Shown here piece by piece: positions 44,911 through 54,794 of a stretch of 64,000 bases of DNA. The translations under genes and the position numbers were made by a program. Under the pieces are notes generated by a model. That model had not been told where the DNA came from, did no database searches, and was given only the letters and a program-made list of their open reading frames with translations. This DNA comes from Mycothermus thermophilus (taxonomy: Eukaryota > Ascomycota > Sordariomycetes > Sordariales > Chaetomiaceae). The first letter of the stretch is position 1, and each line of letters starts with the position of its first letter. Location: positions 186,001 to 250,000 of the forward strand of contig QQBE01000023.1 in NCBI GenBank assembly GCA_011316235.1. The letters run 5' to 3'.

Positions 44911-44984
44911 GGTTTCGTGGTGTAGTTGGTTATCACGTCAGTCTAACACACTGAAGGTCTCCAGTTCGAACCTGGACGAAATCA
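44911..44984 (+). tRNA. tRNA-Val (anticodon AAC), no intron
   Basis: The cloverleaf folds by eye: acceptor GGTTTCG pairs with CGAAATC with one G-U; a D arm with GTTGG; anticodon stem TCAGT/ACTGA around the loop CTAACAC, giving anticodon AAC; T arm TCCAG-TTCGAAC-CTGGA; discriminator A at 44984. CCA is not encoded, as expected for a nuclear tRNA. A run of ten T residues (44996-45005) downstream can serve as the Pol III terminator. Confidence 0.95.
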
Positions 44985-44995
44985 TGATCTTTTGC

Positions 44996-45005
44996 TTTTT
45001 TTTTT
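44996..45005 (+). terminator. Pol III oligo-T terminator of tRNA-Val
   Basis: Ten consecutive T residues begin 12 bp after the tRNA 3' end, within a longer T-rich tract. A shorter TTTT run at about 44990-44993 could also act. Confidence 0.75.
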
Positions 45006-45370
45006 CTTTTTGTTTTTTCTTTTCTCACGTTGTGTAATATCTTGGGTCTCCTCTGTTCTGTCCGTCGTTTGACACGTAGTTGGTTGGTTGATTTAGTGAG
45101 GCCTACGGAGTACTTTCGTGCTAATTCGGCATGGCCTGGGCTACCTCATGGTCATGCATCTGTTGGCAAGTGGGGCCGCGGTTGGGGAACATGGTGGCTA
45201 CGTCATCGGCCTCGGGCCACAGGTGCATAAAGGCACGCTTCGACTCGGCTTGTGACTGTGGGAGGAACAACAAACGTCAACTCTCCAGACATCTGCAAGG
45301 AGCGGCTCTCTACCCTTTCCCCGAGTACTTCGAAGTTATTCCAAGCACAAAGCAAAACAACTCTTTCAAC

Positions 45371-45694
45371 ATGCCGCTCGTTGTTCCAGGAGTCACGGCC
45401 GACAACCTCGGCGACGACCAAATCCAGGAGTGGGCCAACAAGTTGGTGGGCAAGACCATCTCGGACACTCCCAGCTCAGAGACGGTGAGTGAAACGATTC
45501 TCAGGGCTTCACTCTCGACAACTTGGAACTGAATGCTGACATCTCTGTCCGACCAGACATTCTGCAGGACCGAGCTCCCGCAGGAGTCCCGCGTCATCCA
45601 CCCTGGGGCGATCGTGACCAAGGATTATAGGCCGAACAGGCTGAATGTACATGTTACCGAGGATGGGACTGTCACGCATGTTACGAAGGGTTGA
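45371..45694 (+). CDS. Peptidase inhibitor I78 family protein, 83 aa
   Basis: Small protein of the I78 family, whose characterised fungal members inhibit serine proteases such as elastase. Exons 45371-45484 and 45557-45694 are joined by a 72-nt phase-0 intron. The family signature is clear in exon 2: ...RVIHPGAIVTKDYRPNRLNV followed by VTEDGTVTHVTKG, with DYRPNRLN as its core. The typical cysteine and ELP segment (TFCRTELPQESR) precedes it. The N-terminus (MPLVVPGVTADNLGDDQIQE) has no signal peptide, so it should act in the cytosol or be released by another route. A polar helix (DDQIQEWANKLVGK) leads into the inhibitor domain. It is a lone gene just downstream of tRNA-Val. Confidence 0.88.
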
Positions 45695-46353
45695 AGGAGA
45701 GGGCGAGGAATCCTGAGTGGGAGTGATAGAATAGGAGACGGAGGATGGAAGGAGAGGAGTATGGAGTCATTATAGATGGCATGATACCAGTAACCCAGCC
45801 TTTTTGACATCCTGACTGTCGTATCTAATGATTTCCCCTGGTCTCAATGGTTGTCACTATCTAGTTCGCGCTTTACTTGAGGGACGCAGAAGCCTCTATT
45901 TTGGCTGGGCTTCCAGCTTAGAAATGTAGGTAGGCTCAAGCCTCGAGAGACATGGCGGAGTGTTTGATGTCGTTGGTCGTTTGTTCTGACATATGATTAC
46001 CTTTCTAGCTGCTCTCTTTGCTGAATCAATCATCAGGGAACTTCTAACTCAGCCGGCCAGAGTGTTTCCCGGAGGCGAGGTCACGGAGGTTTGGGTGCTT
46101 TTCATGTATGCTTTCAGCACAGGGCACAGCCGTCCGGCAGAGCCCCGCAATCCCGTTCCGGCCCCCTGTCAAAGAGCCCCACATCTAGCCAACCCCGCCC
46201 CCACCACCAAGCTTTCGCGCTGAACAGCAGATCGCGGGGCATCCCAACCACCAGCACCGTCAGCAAAGATCACCACGATACTGCTGAGATTCTCAGTCAC
46301 ATCTTGACAATTAAGCTCACTTAGTTGCTAGATCCAACCATACAGCTGTCACA
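45695..46353. other. Intergenic region between the I78 and Tma20 genes
   Basis: Presumed I78 3' region and Tma20 promoter. No coding frame with recognisable features. Confidence 0.55.
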
Positions 46354-47106
46354 ATGTTTAAGAAAGAGTACGTCCAACAACCCCCCATCCGACAATCGAC
46401 TGACCACTGCTAACCCTCTCTATTACGCAGACTCCACGGCGGCCCCAAACAAAAGCTCAAATCCTCCATCCAGCGGTCCATCCGCCAGTCGCTGCTGTCC
46501 ACCTACCCTCTCCTGACGCCCGTCATCGACGAGGTCCTGCCCAAGAAGCACTCGCTCGAGCAAATCAAGCTGCCCGACCGCGCCTCGCTGTACGTCATTG
46601 ACGGCCAGCCCATCGCCTACCAGATCGACGGCGGCGTGCTGCTGCCCCACCTTCGCTTAGTCCATCGCTTCCCGCAATGTTTCCCGACGATTCAAATCGA
46701 CCGCGGCGCGATCCGCTTTGTGCTCAGCGGCGCGACGTTGATGGCGCCAGGGCTGACGAGTAAAGGAGGGAGGTTGCCGATCCCGGTGGATCGGGACGCT
46801 GCTGCCGCTGCCGCCGCTGGTGGCGAGGCGAAACCGGAGGAGAAGAAGGAGGAAGCGGGAGAGGGGGACGAAGGGGAGGAGACCGTCAAGGTGCCAAACG
46901 AAGGACCGGATGAGGACGGGCATTGGAGCAGGGAGCTGGAGAAGGGCGAGCCGGTGGTGATTAAGGCTGAGGGAAAGGAGGAGGCGGCGGCGGTGGGAAT
47001 ATTGACGATGGGGACCAAGGAGATTAAGGAGAAGGGTAAAGGCCCGGTGCTGGAGGCGTCACATTATCTTGGGGATGGGCTGTGGAGGTTAAACGTGAAG
47101 GATTGA
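46354..47106 (+). CDS. tma20: Tma20 / MCT-1 translation factor with PUA domain, 229 aa
   Basis: Partner of Tma22 (DENR); the pair recycles 40S subunits, removes deacylated tRNA and supports re-initiation. Exon 1 is 46354-46367 (14 nt) and exon 2 is 46431-47106. The N-terminal MCT-1 domain includes KSSIQRSIRQSLLSTYPLL and LPKKHSLEQIKLPDR. The PUA domain starts near residue 92 and ends with the conserved SHYLGDGLWRL. Family members are about 180 aa; here a low-complexity acidic insertion of roughly 45-50 residues (poly-Ala, then Glu/Lys-rich, about 143-192) lies inside the PUA domain, between APGLTSKGG and VVIKAEGKEE. It reads through without a splice signal, so it is probably a surface-loop expansion. 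The small first exon encodes MFKKE, a typical Tma20 start. Confidence 0.93.
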
Positions 47107-47866
47107 GCACAGAACATGGGGAGATGGGGTTTGGGCTTGATGGTGATGGACAACGACAGGCAATGTCAACTAGGATAACACGGGGTGGGTCATAGTGCGT
47201 TTTGTGTCAAGTAACCATACCCAACACAATTGGATTGTCTTGGACCGCATGAAGCCTATCTCGACGGCTGAGACGAGCCGCCAAAGTTACCATCCATATG
47301 AGCTTGTTGTTGGTGTCCTAGCCGCTATTGCTGTGTTGCACCAATACGGTCATGTCCAGCAGACTAGGGAGGAAGGTGAAAGGATGGAGACAATGCGAGC
47401 AGCCCAGAATATCTAGCGTTCCGTCTAGACACACCAATTTGATGTTCCCTTGCGAACTGGCTTAGGTTCTGATTGTGTGTCCGAGAGGCATGAAGCTGTC
47501 AGAAGCCGTTGAAATGCCAGGGTTAGGGATGGTTGTTCCTTGTTTCCGGCCTGGACACCAGTGACGCAGCAGGCGGGGCCAAGTCTTGGCGTCCTGAGCC
47601 CTTTTGCGCCGCCAACATCCATCGCCAAGGCCGGCCGCGGCCCGCCCCTCCTTCACTTCACTGCCGCCAACACCCCCACATCGTTGATGTCAGAGCACGC
47701 CAGGCGCCTTAAGGCCGTGACCTGACGGTTTTTCGACCTTGCTTTTCCCGAAACCTAACCGACCAAACCATCCAAGGCAGTCCGAGAAGACCGATTATCC
47801 CCATCGCTCGACTCGACGCCAACCTGCGAATCTTCAGTCTTGCCAACGGACAGAACGATTGCAACC
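47107..47866. other. Intergenic region with the Atg33 promoter; no gene seen
   Basis: No supportable coding frame. The last 100 bp are CA-rich and end in GATTGCAACC before the Atg33 ATG. Confidence 0.55.
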
Positions 47867-48742
47867 ATGGCTTCGAGGGGCGTTTCGGTGCTCAAGTTTG
47901 TCGGCACCGTGTCGCTCGGTGTCTTGACGGTACGTGAATAGCCGCCGCCCTTCCCGATGGATGGAACTTGGGATGGAGGTGACTACGTCGTCCACCCTGA
48001 GACGATGGCGACGACAATGATGGCTTGGAAGTCATCCGTCCGTCGCTGATCTCAAGCATTCCCACAATCGGCGTTCATTGGCGCTTGCTAACTGGCAACT
48101 CGCTAACCTTTCTCTCACGTTCCACAGGGTGTATCCTACTCTCTCTCCTCCCTGACCATCCCGGCGCTGCTCACCCTCCCATCCGCTTCCACCGCCGCGC
48201 GGGCGCTTGATGCCCTTTCCTCGGCCGCGACACGCCATCTGCGCACCCTCGCCTCCGTCTCGTCCACCGCATTCGCCCTGGCGTACCTCTTTTCCCCACG
48301 GCCACTTCGCCACCCGTACCTCCTGTACACCTCCGCATTGGTCTTGACCTCCTCGGCCGCCGCTTCCGACTACTTCGCCCCGTATCTGCTGTCCCTGGGC
48401 CCCGCTACCCCCGGCACCACCGCTTCGTCTCGCAAGGAGGCTGCCGCCGCCGCCAAGGAGAGGCAGAGGGAGCGTGAGAGGAAGGCCCGCGCGCGCATGG
48501 AGGCTAGCTACGAAGTGCTCCCCGTCGGGTCGGATGCGCACAGCGAGGGCAGCGCCGAGGATGTTGAGCCCGAGGAGGCCGAGGTCAACGGCGAGGAGGT
48601 GAGGGCTGAGGTGGAGGGCTTCCTGAAGCAGCAAATTGTGAGGAGCGCGGTCGCTGGGCTGGCGTTCCTGATGTCGGTCGTGGGGATCTGGGGTGATGGA
48701 GTCGCGACGGTTTATGGCCCCGCGGTGGTGATTGAGGTTTGA
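47867..48742 (+). CDS. atg33: Atg33-type mitochondrial outer-membrane protein, 225 aa
   Basis: Atg33 is a small fungal mitochondrial outer-membrane protein required for selective mitophagy in yeast. Exons 47867-47929 and 48128-48742 are joined by a 198-nt phase-0 intron. The protein has four hydrophobic stretches: the N-terminal VLKFVGTVSLGVLTGVSYSL, a second at about residues 62-78, a third at about 85-103 (LLYTSALVLTSSAAAS), and a last one near the C-terminus (AVAGLAFLMSVVGIWGDGV). A charged Lys/Arg/Glu helix and an acidic stretch lie between the third and fourth. The assignment rests on this topology, length and the conserved N-terminal segment; another small mitochondrial membrane protein is possible. 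Confidence 0.75.
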
Positions 48743-49432
48743 GCTGGTTGGGGGGAGCATCGATGATCAAGGCAAAGATGTTTGGGAGGCGGTCTCAAAG
48801 AAAGATGGGTCGGCTGTTGTGATCTTGGTGTACTCCATTTTGCATCTTGGGATTGTGTGATGAAGAGTTCTCTTCTCCATTCTGTCTTTTGCCTGTTCTC
48901 GGAGACTCGCCACTTTTTGTCAAAGACTGTATCTAACTAAGATCACAATTGTATCCTGCATTCGGGTGGCTTTCTGTATCATTGGACATTTGTCACAGAG
49001 GTCAAGCCTCGACGCCCCTAAGCCTCATCGGGAATCATGTCGTCTTTCCTCAGATGTATAATGAAAGGTACACCTACCTCAAACATCCCCGGTACCTAGG
49101 TACTCAGGTACTCATCTCTCTGTGCAGGCGCAGCCCATATCCCGTTCAGATCAGGTGCCCAACTCCCGTCTAGGGATGCAAGGGAATATGTCCAATTCCC
49201 CTGGATTACTTCCAGATGGCTTCTTCAACTCTCAACATTCATCGCCTGCCATTGTTTAACAACATCTCAACCATGTTCTGTCAGTCGCTCGTTTAAAATT
49301 AATACCATTACTTTAAAGTATCTTGAAAAACTCCGAGTTGGAACGCCCCAACGCGCTGTCCTTGAATCGTTCTCAATCTGCTCCAACGGAATCTCGCCGC
49401 GCGCGGAACTACCAAATTACCAAGCGATCGTC
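48743..49432. other. Intergenic region; no gene seen
   Basis: Atg33 3' flank and promoter of the next gene. A GGTACCTAGGTACTCAGGTACTC direct-repeat cluster lies at about 49090-49112. Nothing coding is supported. Confidence 0.55.
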
Positions 49433-50449
49433 ATGACGAGAGGGAAGTGGCATAGCCGATGGCAGGATGCTCGTCAACAGTTCTGGGCGCGATACGGCGC
49501 ACCATTTGCTCCTCCGGCCCCGATATCCAAGACCCCTCCTCTGGACAGACCCCCAGTGCCACCGAAGCCAGTTAGCCCCAACACTCCATGTGGCAGACCT
49601 CCATCGCCGTCCAATCCAGCCAGCCCTGGCAAGATGACCCCTTCCGCATCGCAGAGAAAGAGCCAGTCTCGACGTCTGTATCTCGCCGGTGCCTTACCTT
49701 CAGTGGAATCCTTGATCCAGCCGTCCCACGACGCCCACCCAGACATTTCTCCTTCATGCCCGGCGATATCCTCCACATCGCCATCAACATCGTCCAGAGA
49801 TGTTCCCCGTCGAACACCCAGTCCTCACCAGCCCTTACCTCCCGGTCTTCCCCTCGACGAAAGAATTCGCGTGCTCCGCGATCGCAGAAGACAAGAAGTA
49901 AGAGACTGGCAACATCAAACCGGGCCGGCCCACCGCCCTCTCTCCCCGGGCCAATTACTACAGGCTACGGTGAAGTTGGAGACACCTGACTTCGCGGCAA
50001 CCCAGACACAACCGACCCCAAGGACGGACACCATGGACCCGAGCAACCGGATACGCATCGCATACCCCCTGACACCTCCTAGCACACCAGGATCCTCACC
50101 CCAAGCGACACCGCCGACTTCCCCTCGGTTTGTTTACCACACTTGTTGCAAGGCGTGCAGGGCAAGTGCTGAGCGTGAGGCCGAGGAGGAATTTATGCAA
50201 CGGGTGAGTGTGAGGATGAAGATGCAAAACCGGAGTCCGTCCTCCACTTCATGCTTGACGTCAGCATCGACTTTGGTTGAGAACGCAGAGATGAGGATTG
50301 ATCACCCGAGAAAGAGGCGGAGGAGCATCATGGGATGGACAAGCGCGTGTAGAAAGAAACTTGGCCGGATCAAATCTACATTGCTGGCGAAAGGCAGAAC
50401 GTCGAGGGAGTGTGGGCCAGTGTTGGGGTCGGCATTTAGCTCAGGATGA
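49433..50449 (+). CDS. Hypothetical proline/serine-rich protein, 338 aa
   Basis: I do not recognise a family. It is a single open frame with fungal-like composition: an N-terminal MTRGKWHSRWQDARQQFWAR, then a Pro/Ser-rich, probably disordered region (about 25-140) with PPxPP and SPSPP-like motifs, then LPPGLPLDERIRVLRDRRRQ, a short basic helix likely to be the conserved core. In the second half HTCCKACRASAEREAEEEF carries a compact cysteine cluster. A basic nuclear-localisation-like patch (HPRKRRRSIMGW) follows near residue 290. The tail is basic. No signal peptide or membrane segment. The even reading frame, the start context and the absence of competing frames support a real gene. Confidence 0.65.
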   Translation: MTRGKWHSRWQDARQQFWARYGAPFAPPAPISKTPPLDRPPVPPKPVSPNTPCGRPPSPSNPASPGKMTPSASQRKSQSRRLYLAGALPSVESLIQPSHDAHPDISPSCPAISSTSPSTSSRDVPRRTPSPHQPLPPGLPLDERIRVLRDRRRQEVRDWQHQTGPAHRPLSPGQLLQATVKLETPDFAATQTQPTPRTDTMDPSNRIRIAYPLTPPSTPGSSPQATPPTSPRFVYHTCCKACRASAEREAEEEFMQRVSVRMKMQNRSPSSTSCLTSASTLVENAEMRIDHPRKRRRSIMGWTSACRKKLGRIKSTLLAKGRTSRECGPVLGSAFSSG

Positions 50450-50790
50450 GGATTTGATTTACAGGGTCGGGACAAGCAGCAAAAGGGACAGCTAATCGCC
50501 GGCGATGGCTCTGGCTCTGATATGGTGGTGGTGAAACATGCATATCGTCAACAATTGTTCAGTTAATTCTTGCTGCCATAGCCTGTATTCGAGTTGTCCA
50601 GCGAACATCAATTAATGCTGTTGCTTTGGTAAAGATCCCGTCCCAGCTTCCTCCCGTTCTCATGGTACACAATCCGTTCTGCTCAGCAGCCAAATGCAAC
50701 AAAAGTGCGCAGTGGACTTGGCTCTCACCGTCGCACCCGCTCGCGCTACCTAGGCGGATCTCCAAACTACCCATTCCAAGCAACAAACAA
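50450..50790. other. Short intergenic region before tRNA-Leu
   Basis: 3' flank of the hypothetical gene and 5' flank of the tRNA. Nothing else is visible. Confidence 0.6.
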
Positions 50791-50878
50791 GGCAAGATGG
50801 CCGAGCGGTCTAAGGCGCCGTCTTCAGGATTCTGATTGGCGGTCCGAAAGGGCGTGGGTTCGAATCCCACTCTTGTCA
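50791..50878 (+). tRNA. tRNA-Leu (anticodon CAG) with an approximately 8-nt intron
   Basis: Acceptor GGCAAGA pairs with TCTTGTC (one G-U). The D arm is GCCGAGCGGTCTAAGGC, with A box TGGCCGAGCGG. The anticodon stem CCGTC/GGCGG (one G-U) encloses TTCAGGATTCTGATT, 15 nt. Removing about 8 nt after position 37 leaves a 7-base loop with anticodon CAG. The variable arm is long (TCCGAAAGGGC) as in leucine tRNAs, and the T arm is GTGGG-TTCGAAT-CCCAC. Discriminator A is at 50878. A T5 run follows at 50884. Confidence 0.9.
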
Positions 50879-50883
50879 CAAAC

Positions 50884-50898
50884 TTTTTCTACTTTTTC
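50884..50898 (+). terminator. Pol III oligo-T terminator of tRNA-Leu
   Basis: TTTTT at 50884-50888 and a second T5 run a few bases later lie immediately downstream of the tRNA 3' end. Confidence 0.75.
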
Positions 50899-51370
50899 TC
50901 AATGTTTCATTTCGTTTTTATTTTTCTACCCAGCACTAGTGTTTTCGAACCGATGTTGTGCAGTTTTTGGATGTCTCTGTTTCTAAATTGTATGCTGCTC
51001 GATATCACCTCTATGTTGTCCTGGATGGAAGTTTGCTCTGCCGATTCAGATGCGCCGATTGCGCCGATGCGCCAAGCCGATCCACATCCGGCGCCGTGGG
51101 ACCGCACCCCCAGATCTTGGAGTCTTGGCTGGTTGGCCGCGGCGCCGAAACCCCCCTGTTCGGAGAACAATTTGGAGGCTTTGCCGGCCTCAAAACTCCG
51201 CGGCAGAAATAATCACAGCGAGGTTTGGATATAAGCCGACTCCAATTGCGCCTGGCCGAGCGCTCTTTTTCGTCTCATCTTTTCCCTGTGGTTTCTGCTG
51301 CCCTCCCTCAGTGTATACACAATTGTAAATACAACTCTCTTTTCGATCTCGACGCCGTCGGCCCGTCCCG
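50899..51370. other. Intergenic region with the pantothenate synthetase promoter
   Basis: No supportable gene. Contains CGATTGCGCCGATGCGCC direct-repeat-like sequence at about 51056-51073. The leader before 51371 is pyrimidine-rich. Confidence 0.55.
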
Positions 51371-52657
51371 ATGCAGCCGACCCTGCCCCTCCTTAGTCGT
51401 GCAACCCGCCCCGCCGCCGCAACTCTCTCCTTTGCTCTTGGTCGGTCGCGGGTTGCATTCTTGACTTCTATTAGTCGTCCATCACTTCCATCACTCTCTT
51501 CACCCAAGACTCAGATCCCTTCAGTCTTTCTCTCCCAACCCACCCGCCTCTCCTCGCGCACAATGGCTTCAGCCTGCTCCTCCTCCTCCTCCCCCCGCCC
51601 CAACAACGGGGGCGGCTTGGAGCGCATCCCCAACACCTCCATCCGCGTCCTCCGCACCGTCGAATCCCTCCGCCGCTGGCGCCGTCCGCACCTCCTCGAC
51701 CAGCGCTCCGTCGCCCTCGTCCCGACCATGGGCGCCCTGCACGAGGGCCACCTGTCCCTCATCCGCGCCGCGGCCCGCGACAACCACCACGTCGTCGTCT
51801 CCGTCTACGTCAACCCGGCGCAGTTCGGCATCCGCGAGGACCTCGCCTCGTACCCCGTCACCTGGGACGCCGACTGCGCCGCGCTGGCGAAGCTGGACCG
51901 CGAGCTGGCCGACGACGGGCACAATCTGGGACGGATCTCGGCCGTGTTTGCGCCGACCACGGAGGAGATGTACCCCTCCGGATTTCCGGGGCAGGAGGTG
52001 GATAGTAAAGGGAGCTTTGTCACCATCACGCCCGTCGGGGAGGTCTTGGAGGGGAAGTCGCGGCCGACGTTTTTCCGTGGCGTTGCGACGGTGTGCATGA
52101 AGCTGTTTAACATCGTGCAGCCGGAGCGGGTGTATTTCGGGCAGAAGGACGTGCAGCAGACGGTCGTGATCCGCAGGTTGGTCAAGGACTTTATGCTGCC
52201 CATCGAGGTGGTGATTGGCCCGACCGCCCGGGCGGAGGACGGGTTGGCGCTGAGCTCGAGGAATGTGTATCTTGGTGAGAGGAGGCGGCCGGTCGCGACC
52301 GTGCTGTATCGTGCGCTGAAGGCCGCGGAGGAGGCGTATGTGAAGGGTGGCGCGAGGGATCGGGAGACGGTACTAGGCGCGGCGCACAAGGTCTTGGATG
52401 ATGTTCTCGCTGAGCAGATGGCGCTGGGGCCCGAGCAGAGAGTGCGGTTTGAGGTGGATTACATCTCGTTGGCGGATCCGGAGACGATGGAGGAACTGGA
52501 TGTGGTCGATCCAGCGCGTGGGGGGATTCTGAGTGGTGCGGTCAAGATGCTGCCTGTGGAGGCGCCAAGGGAGGGAGAAGATTTGGGGCATAGCGGCGGC
52601 CCCGCGGTCAGGTTGATCGATAACATCATCTTGAAGCCGGAGGAGGAGAAGCAATAA
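51371..52657 (+). CDS. pan6: Pantothenate synthetase (pantoate-beta-alanine ligase), 428 aa
   Basis: Last step of pantothenate (vitamin B5) synthesis: condenses pantoate and beta-alanine with ATP via a pantoyl-adenylate. The nucleotidyl-transferase HIGH-like motif is in PTMGALHEGHLSLIR (H124 to H127), followed by VSVYVNPAQFG, the substrate-binding segment FFRGVATVCMKLFN, YFGQKDVQQ and a KMSKS-equivalent region ALSSRNVYL. The core matches bacterial PanC and yeast Pan6. The first 64 residues (MQPTLPLLSRATRPAAAT..., rich in Arg, Ser and Leu, with no acids) look like a mitochondrial targeting sequence. A second in-frame ATG at 51563 (MASACSSSSS) in good context would give a cytosolic form of 364 aa. 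A fungal insertion of about 25 residues follows LELAD-type sequence near 175-200. Single exon. Confidence 0.96.
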   Translation: MQPTLPLLSRATRPAAATLSFALGRSRVAFLTSISRPSLPSLSSPKTQIPSVFLSQPTRLSSRTMASACSSSSSPRPNNGGGLERIPNTSIRVLRTVESLRRWRRPHLLDQRSVALVPTMGALHEGHLSLIRAAARDNHHVVVSVYVNPAQFGIREDLASYPVTWDADCAALAKLDRELADDGHNLGRISAVFAPTTEEMYPSGFPGQEVDSKGSFVTITPVGEVLEGKSRPTFFRGVATVCMKLFNIVQPERVYFGQKDVQQTVVIRRLVKDFMLPIEVVIGPTARAEDGLALSSRNVYLGERRRPVATVLYRALKAAEEAYVKGGARDRETVLGAAHKVLDDVLAEQMALGPEQRVRFEVDYISLADPETMEELDVVDPARGGILSGAVKMLPVEAPREGEDLGHSGGPAVRLIDNIILKPEEEKQ

Positions 52658-54020
52658 ACGACACTACGAGAGGGTCTCTGAGGCATGGGTGGCACTTGTC
52701 TTGCATTTGTTCGGCGTACTGGGAGGTGTTCTGACTTTATGTTTTGGTGCATGGCGAGATTAGAATAGAGATTCAGGCAAATAGACGGGAGGCGTTTACG
52801 TACACTTGTCACAATCATAGGGGGTTTCCGCCAACTTCTTAAAAGCGAACGAGGACGCTGGGGTAGGGGGGAACAACATGTGGAGACGCTGGTACTTAGC
52901 GGAGGTTCTGGCAATGTGAGGGTCTCCGCGAGAGAACTCATCGATGTCGAAATTATCACCTAGCACAGCGTTTAAAACTATCCCGTTTGTGTGTTGAAGT
53001 CCCAATGATCATACCGCCTTTCCAATTCCGTTCTTGAGACATTACACAGCCCAACGACCTGAGTAATTGGTGACGGACTTGAGGGAGAGCATAGGAAGGG
53101 ATCTTCGTAAACCTCAGATCCGGATGGACTTCGAATGGCTTGGTGAGAACATGGGGCAGCCATTCGGTTTCACTTCGCATACTACGAGTGGAATGCTAAT
53201 TATGGTCTCTCAGTTTATTCCCGGAGACGACGGTTGACCCAAGGTGAGAGAGATTCCATCATCTCATAGTCTTTGTCCAAGAAGTTTCACTCCAGCGACG
53301 CCTTCACTGCCATCGCGAGATAAGTACTGGCCAGTAATGTGAAAATATATTCCGGTGAAGCGCTAAAAAGTTCTCTCGATGACGAGAGACAAAAGAATGT
53401 GAAAGGGCGCCCTCCACTTGATTCCTCGACCAAGTACATGTGCAAACCCTTTTCCTCCTCCGACATTTCCGGAGCCACAACAGAACCCAGATCTTCCACG
53501 AACGCTTTCTCCATGCAGTCCTTATTTACCCTCTCTTCCGTCCCGGAAGATGCCTTGGATTCCTCCGCGTTATCCCTTGGCCCGAGCCGCTGACCGTCGA
53601 TGGGCCCGGCGACGGCGTGTGGTTGCCCCCATGCGTCGTTTAAGGGCAGAGACGCCAGTTGGTGGCGAAGATGACATGGACGCTTCCATCGAAGGAGTCC
53701 ACCTGTCCCGTTCGTCGCGCGTTTTTGCCCTCGCATTAGCCATTGTTTCCCAACATGAATGTGATGGTACAGCGCAGTTTGTCTTGATTTCCCCCAATCT
53801 TTTCTTGTCTTTTCCCTCTTTCGTCTTGTCTTCATCTTTTTTTTCCTCCTCTTGAAATTTCTTTTATCTTTTTCCCAAGCCAAACCCGAAGTATAAAGCA
53901 AGCAATAAGTGGACAAACGAGGGGGTGTACACAAGAAAAAAGGAGAGAAAACGAAGGTATTCACAAGACAAGAAAGTGTACAGAAAGAACAGAAAACATC
54001 AGAACTCAAACAAAATAGAA
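52658..54020. other. Convergent intergenic region; weak coding-like fragments only
   Basis: Minus-strand segments 53180-52956 and 53600-53287 give short, not obviously random peptides (for example MSEEEKGLHMYLVEESSGG ending before a stop at 53287), but I find no start, splice chain or family. The plus strand is open over the same part (53339-53593). They may be gene relics or chance. The 53.8-53.9 kb part is T-rich. Confidence 0.4.
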
Positions 54021-54794
54021 CTAGCACTTGCGCCAGCCAAGCTTGAGTTTCTGGGGGGAGCTCACAGTCATGACACCCTTGTTGGGAGTGTTGATCGGGG
54101 TGATGCGGATCTCCGAGTTGACGTTGAGGATGGCCGTGGTCTTGCCGCAAGGCGAGAAGGACTCAATGCCGACGCCGGCGAGCAGGTTGTAGTTGTCCTC
54201 GTACGGCGAGGCGAGGTTCTTCTGGAACACGACCTCCTGGCTGTTGTCGCCAGCGAAGGTGTAGCCAGCACGGCAGGTACCAGTCTGGCCGGCAGCCAGG
54301 CTGGCGTAACCCTGGAAGCGGGTCTCGATGATGGAGAACCTGTTGTGGCGCGTCAGCATCCTTGATGGTCTTGGGTCACACACACATCATAAACGCGAGT
54401 CTAGAAATCTTGTCTCTTTCTCTCTTGTTAGACGCAAAACTCACTGGTAGCCCTCGGGGAACTGCAGGTTGATGCTGATGCGGCAGTTCTTGCGGCTGTC
54501 GGAGACGGAGGTGCCGGGGCCGGCCTGGACGATGTACCTGTTGGCGAAGCATTAGCGGCAGCTGTCCCTTCACTCCATTCAAGATGTCACGAACTCGTCG
54601 AAGGCGACGTCGAAGACGGTGCCGGTGGCATCGACGTTCACGTAAGCATGGCCAGCCGGGCAGCCAGAGCCGATAGCGCTGACGTTGAGGATCTTGATCT
54701 CGCCAGGCTTGGGAGTCAGGTTGGCCGCGAGGGAGCGGTCAATGACGGCGGCGACGGCAGCGCCGACGAAGCTAAGGACGGGGAGGAACTTCAT
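54021..54794 (-). CDS. Secreted DUF4360 family protein, 203 aa
   Basis: Secreted protein of unknown function found widely in fungi. Exons: 54794-54595, 54537-54445 and 54339-54021. The signal peptide is MKFLPVLSFVGAAVAAV. The mature part has the DUF4360 hallmarks: GSGCPAG, a VFDVAFDEY segment, DSRKNC with the invariant Arg-Lys-Asn-Cys, LQFPEGYQFSI, a YASLAAGQTGTC stretch and a final SPCGKTTAILNVNSEIRI block. Cysteines occur in the expected spacing for two disulfides. Using donor GTTCGT at 54594 restores the conserved DEYIVQAGP; the more canonical GTGACA donor 4 nt later gives a frameshift. The leader contains a possible TATA box (CTTTTATAG, minus strand, about 54931). Confidence 0.85.

Noticed and set aside
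53287..54150. 287-codon minus-strand frame partly overlapping the DUF4360 gene
   Set aside because: It begins inside the DUF4360 last exon in a different frame and runs through T-rich sequence; only its C-terminal 75 residues look faintly protein-like.
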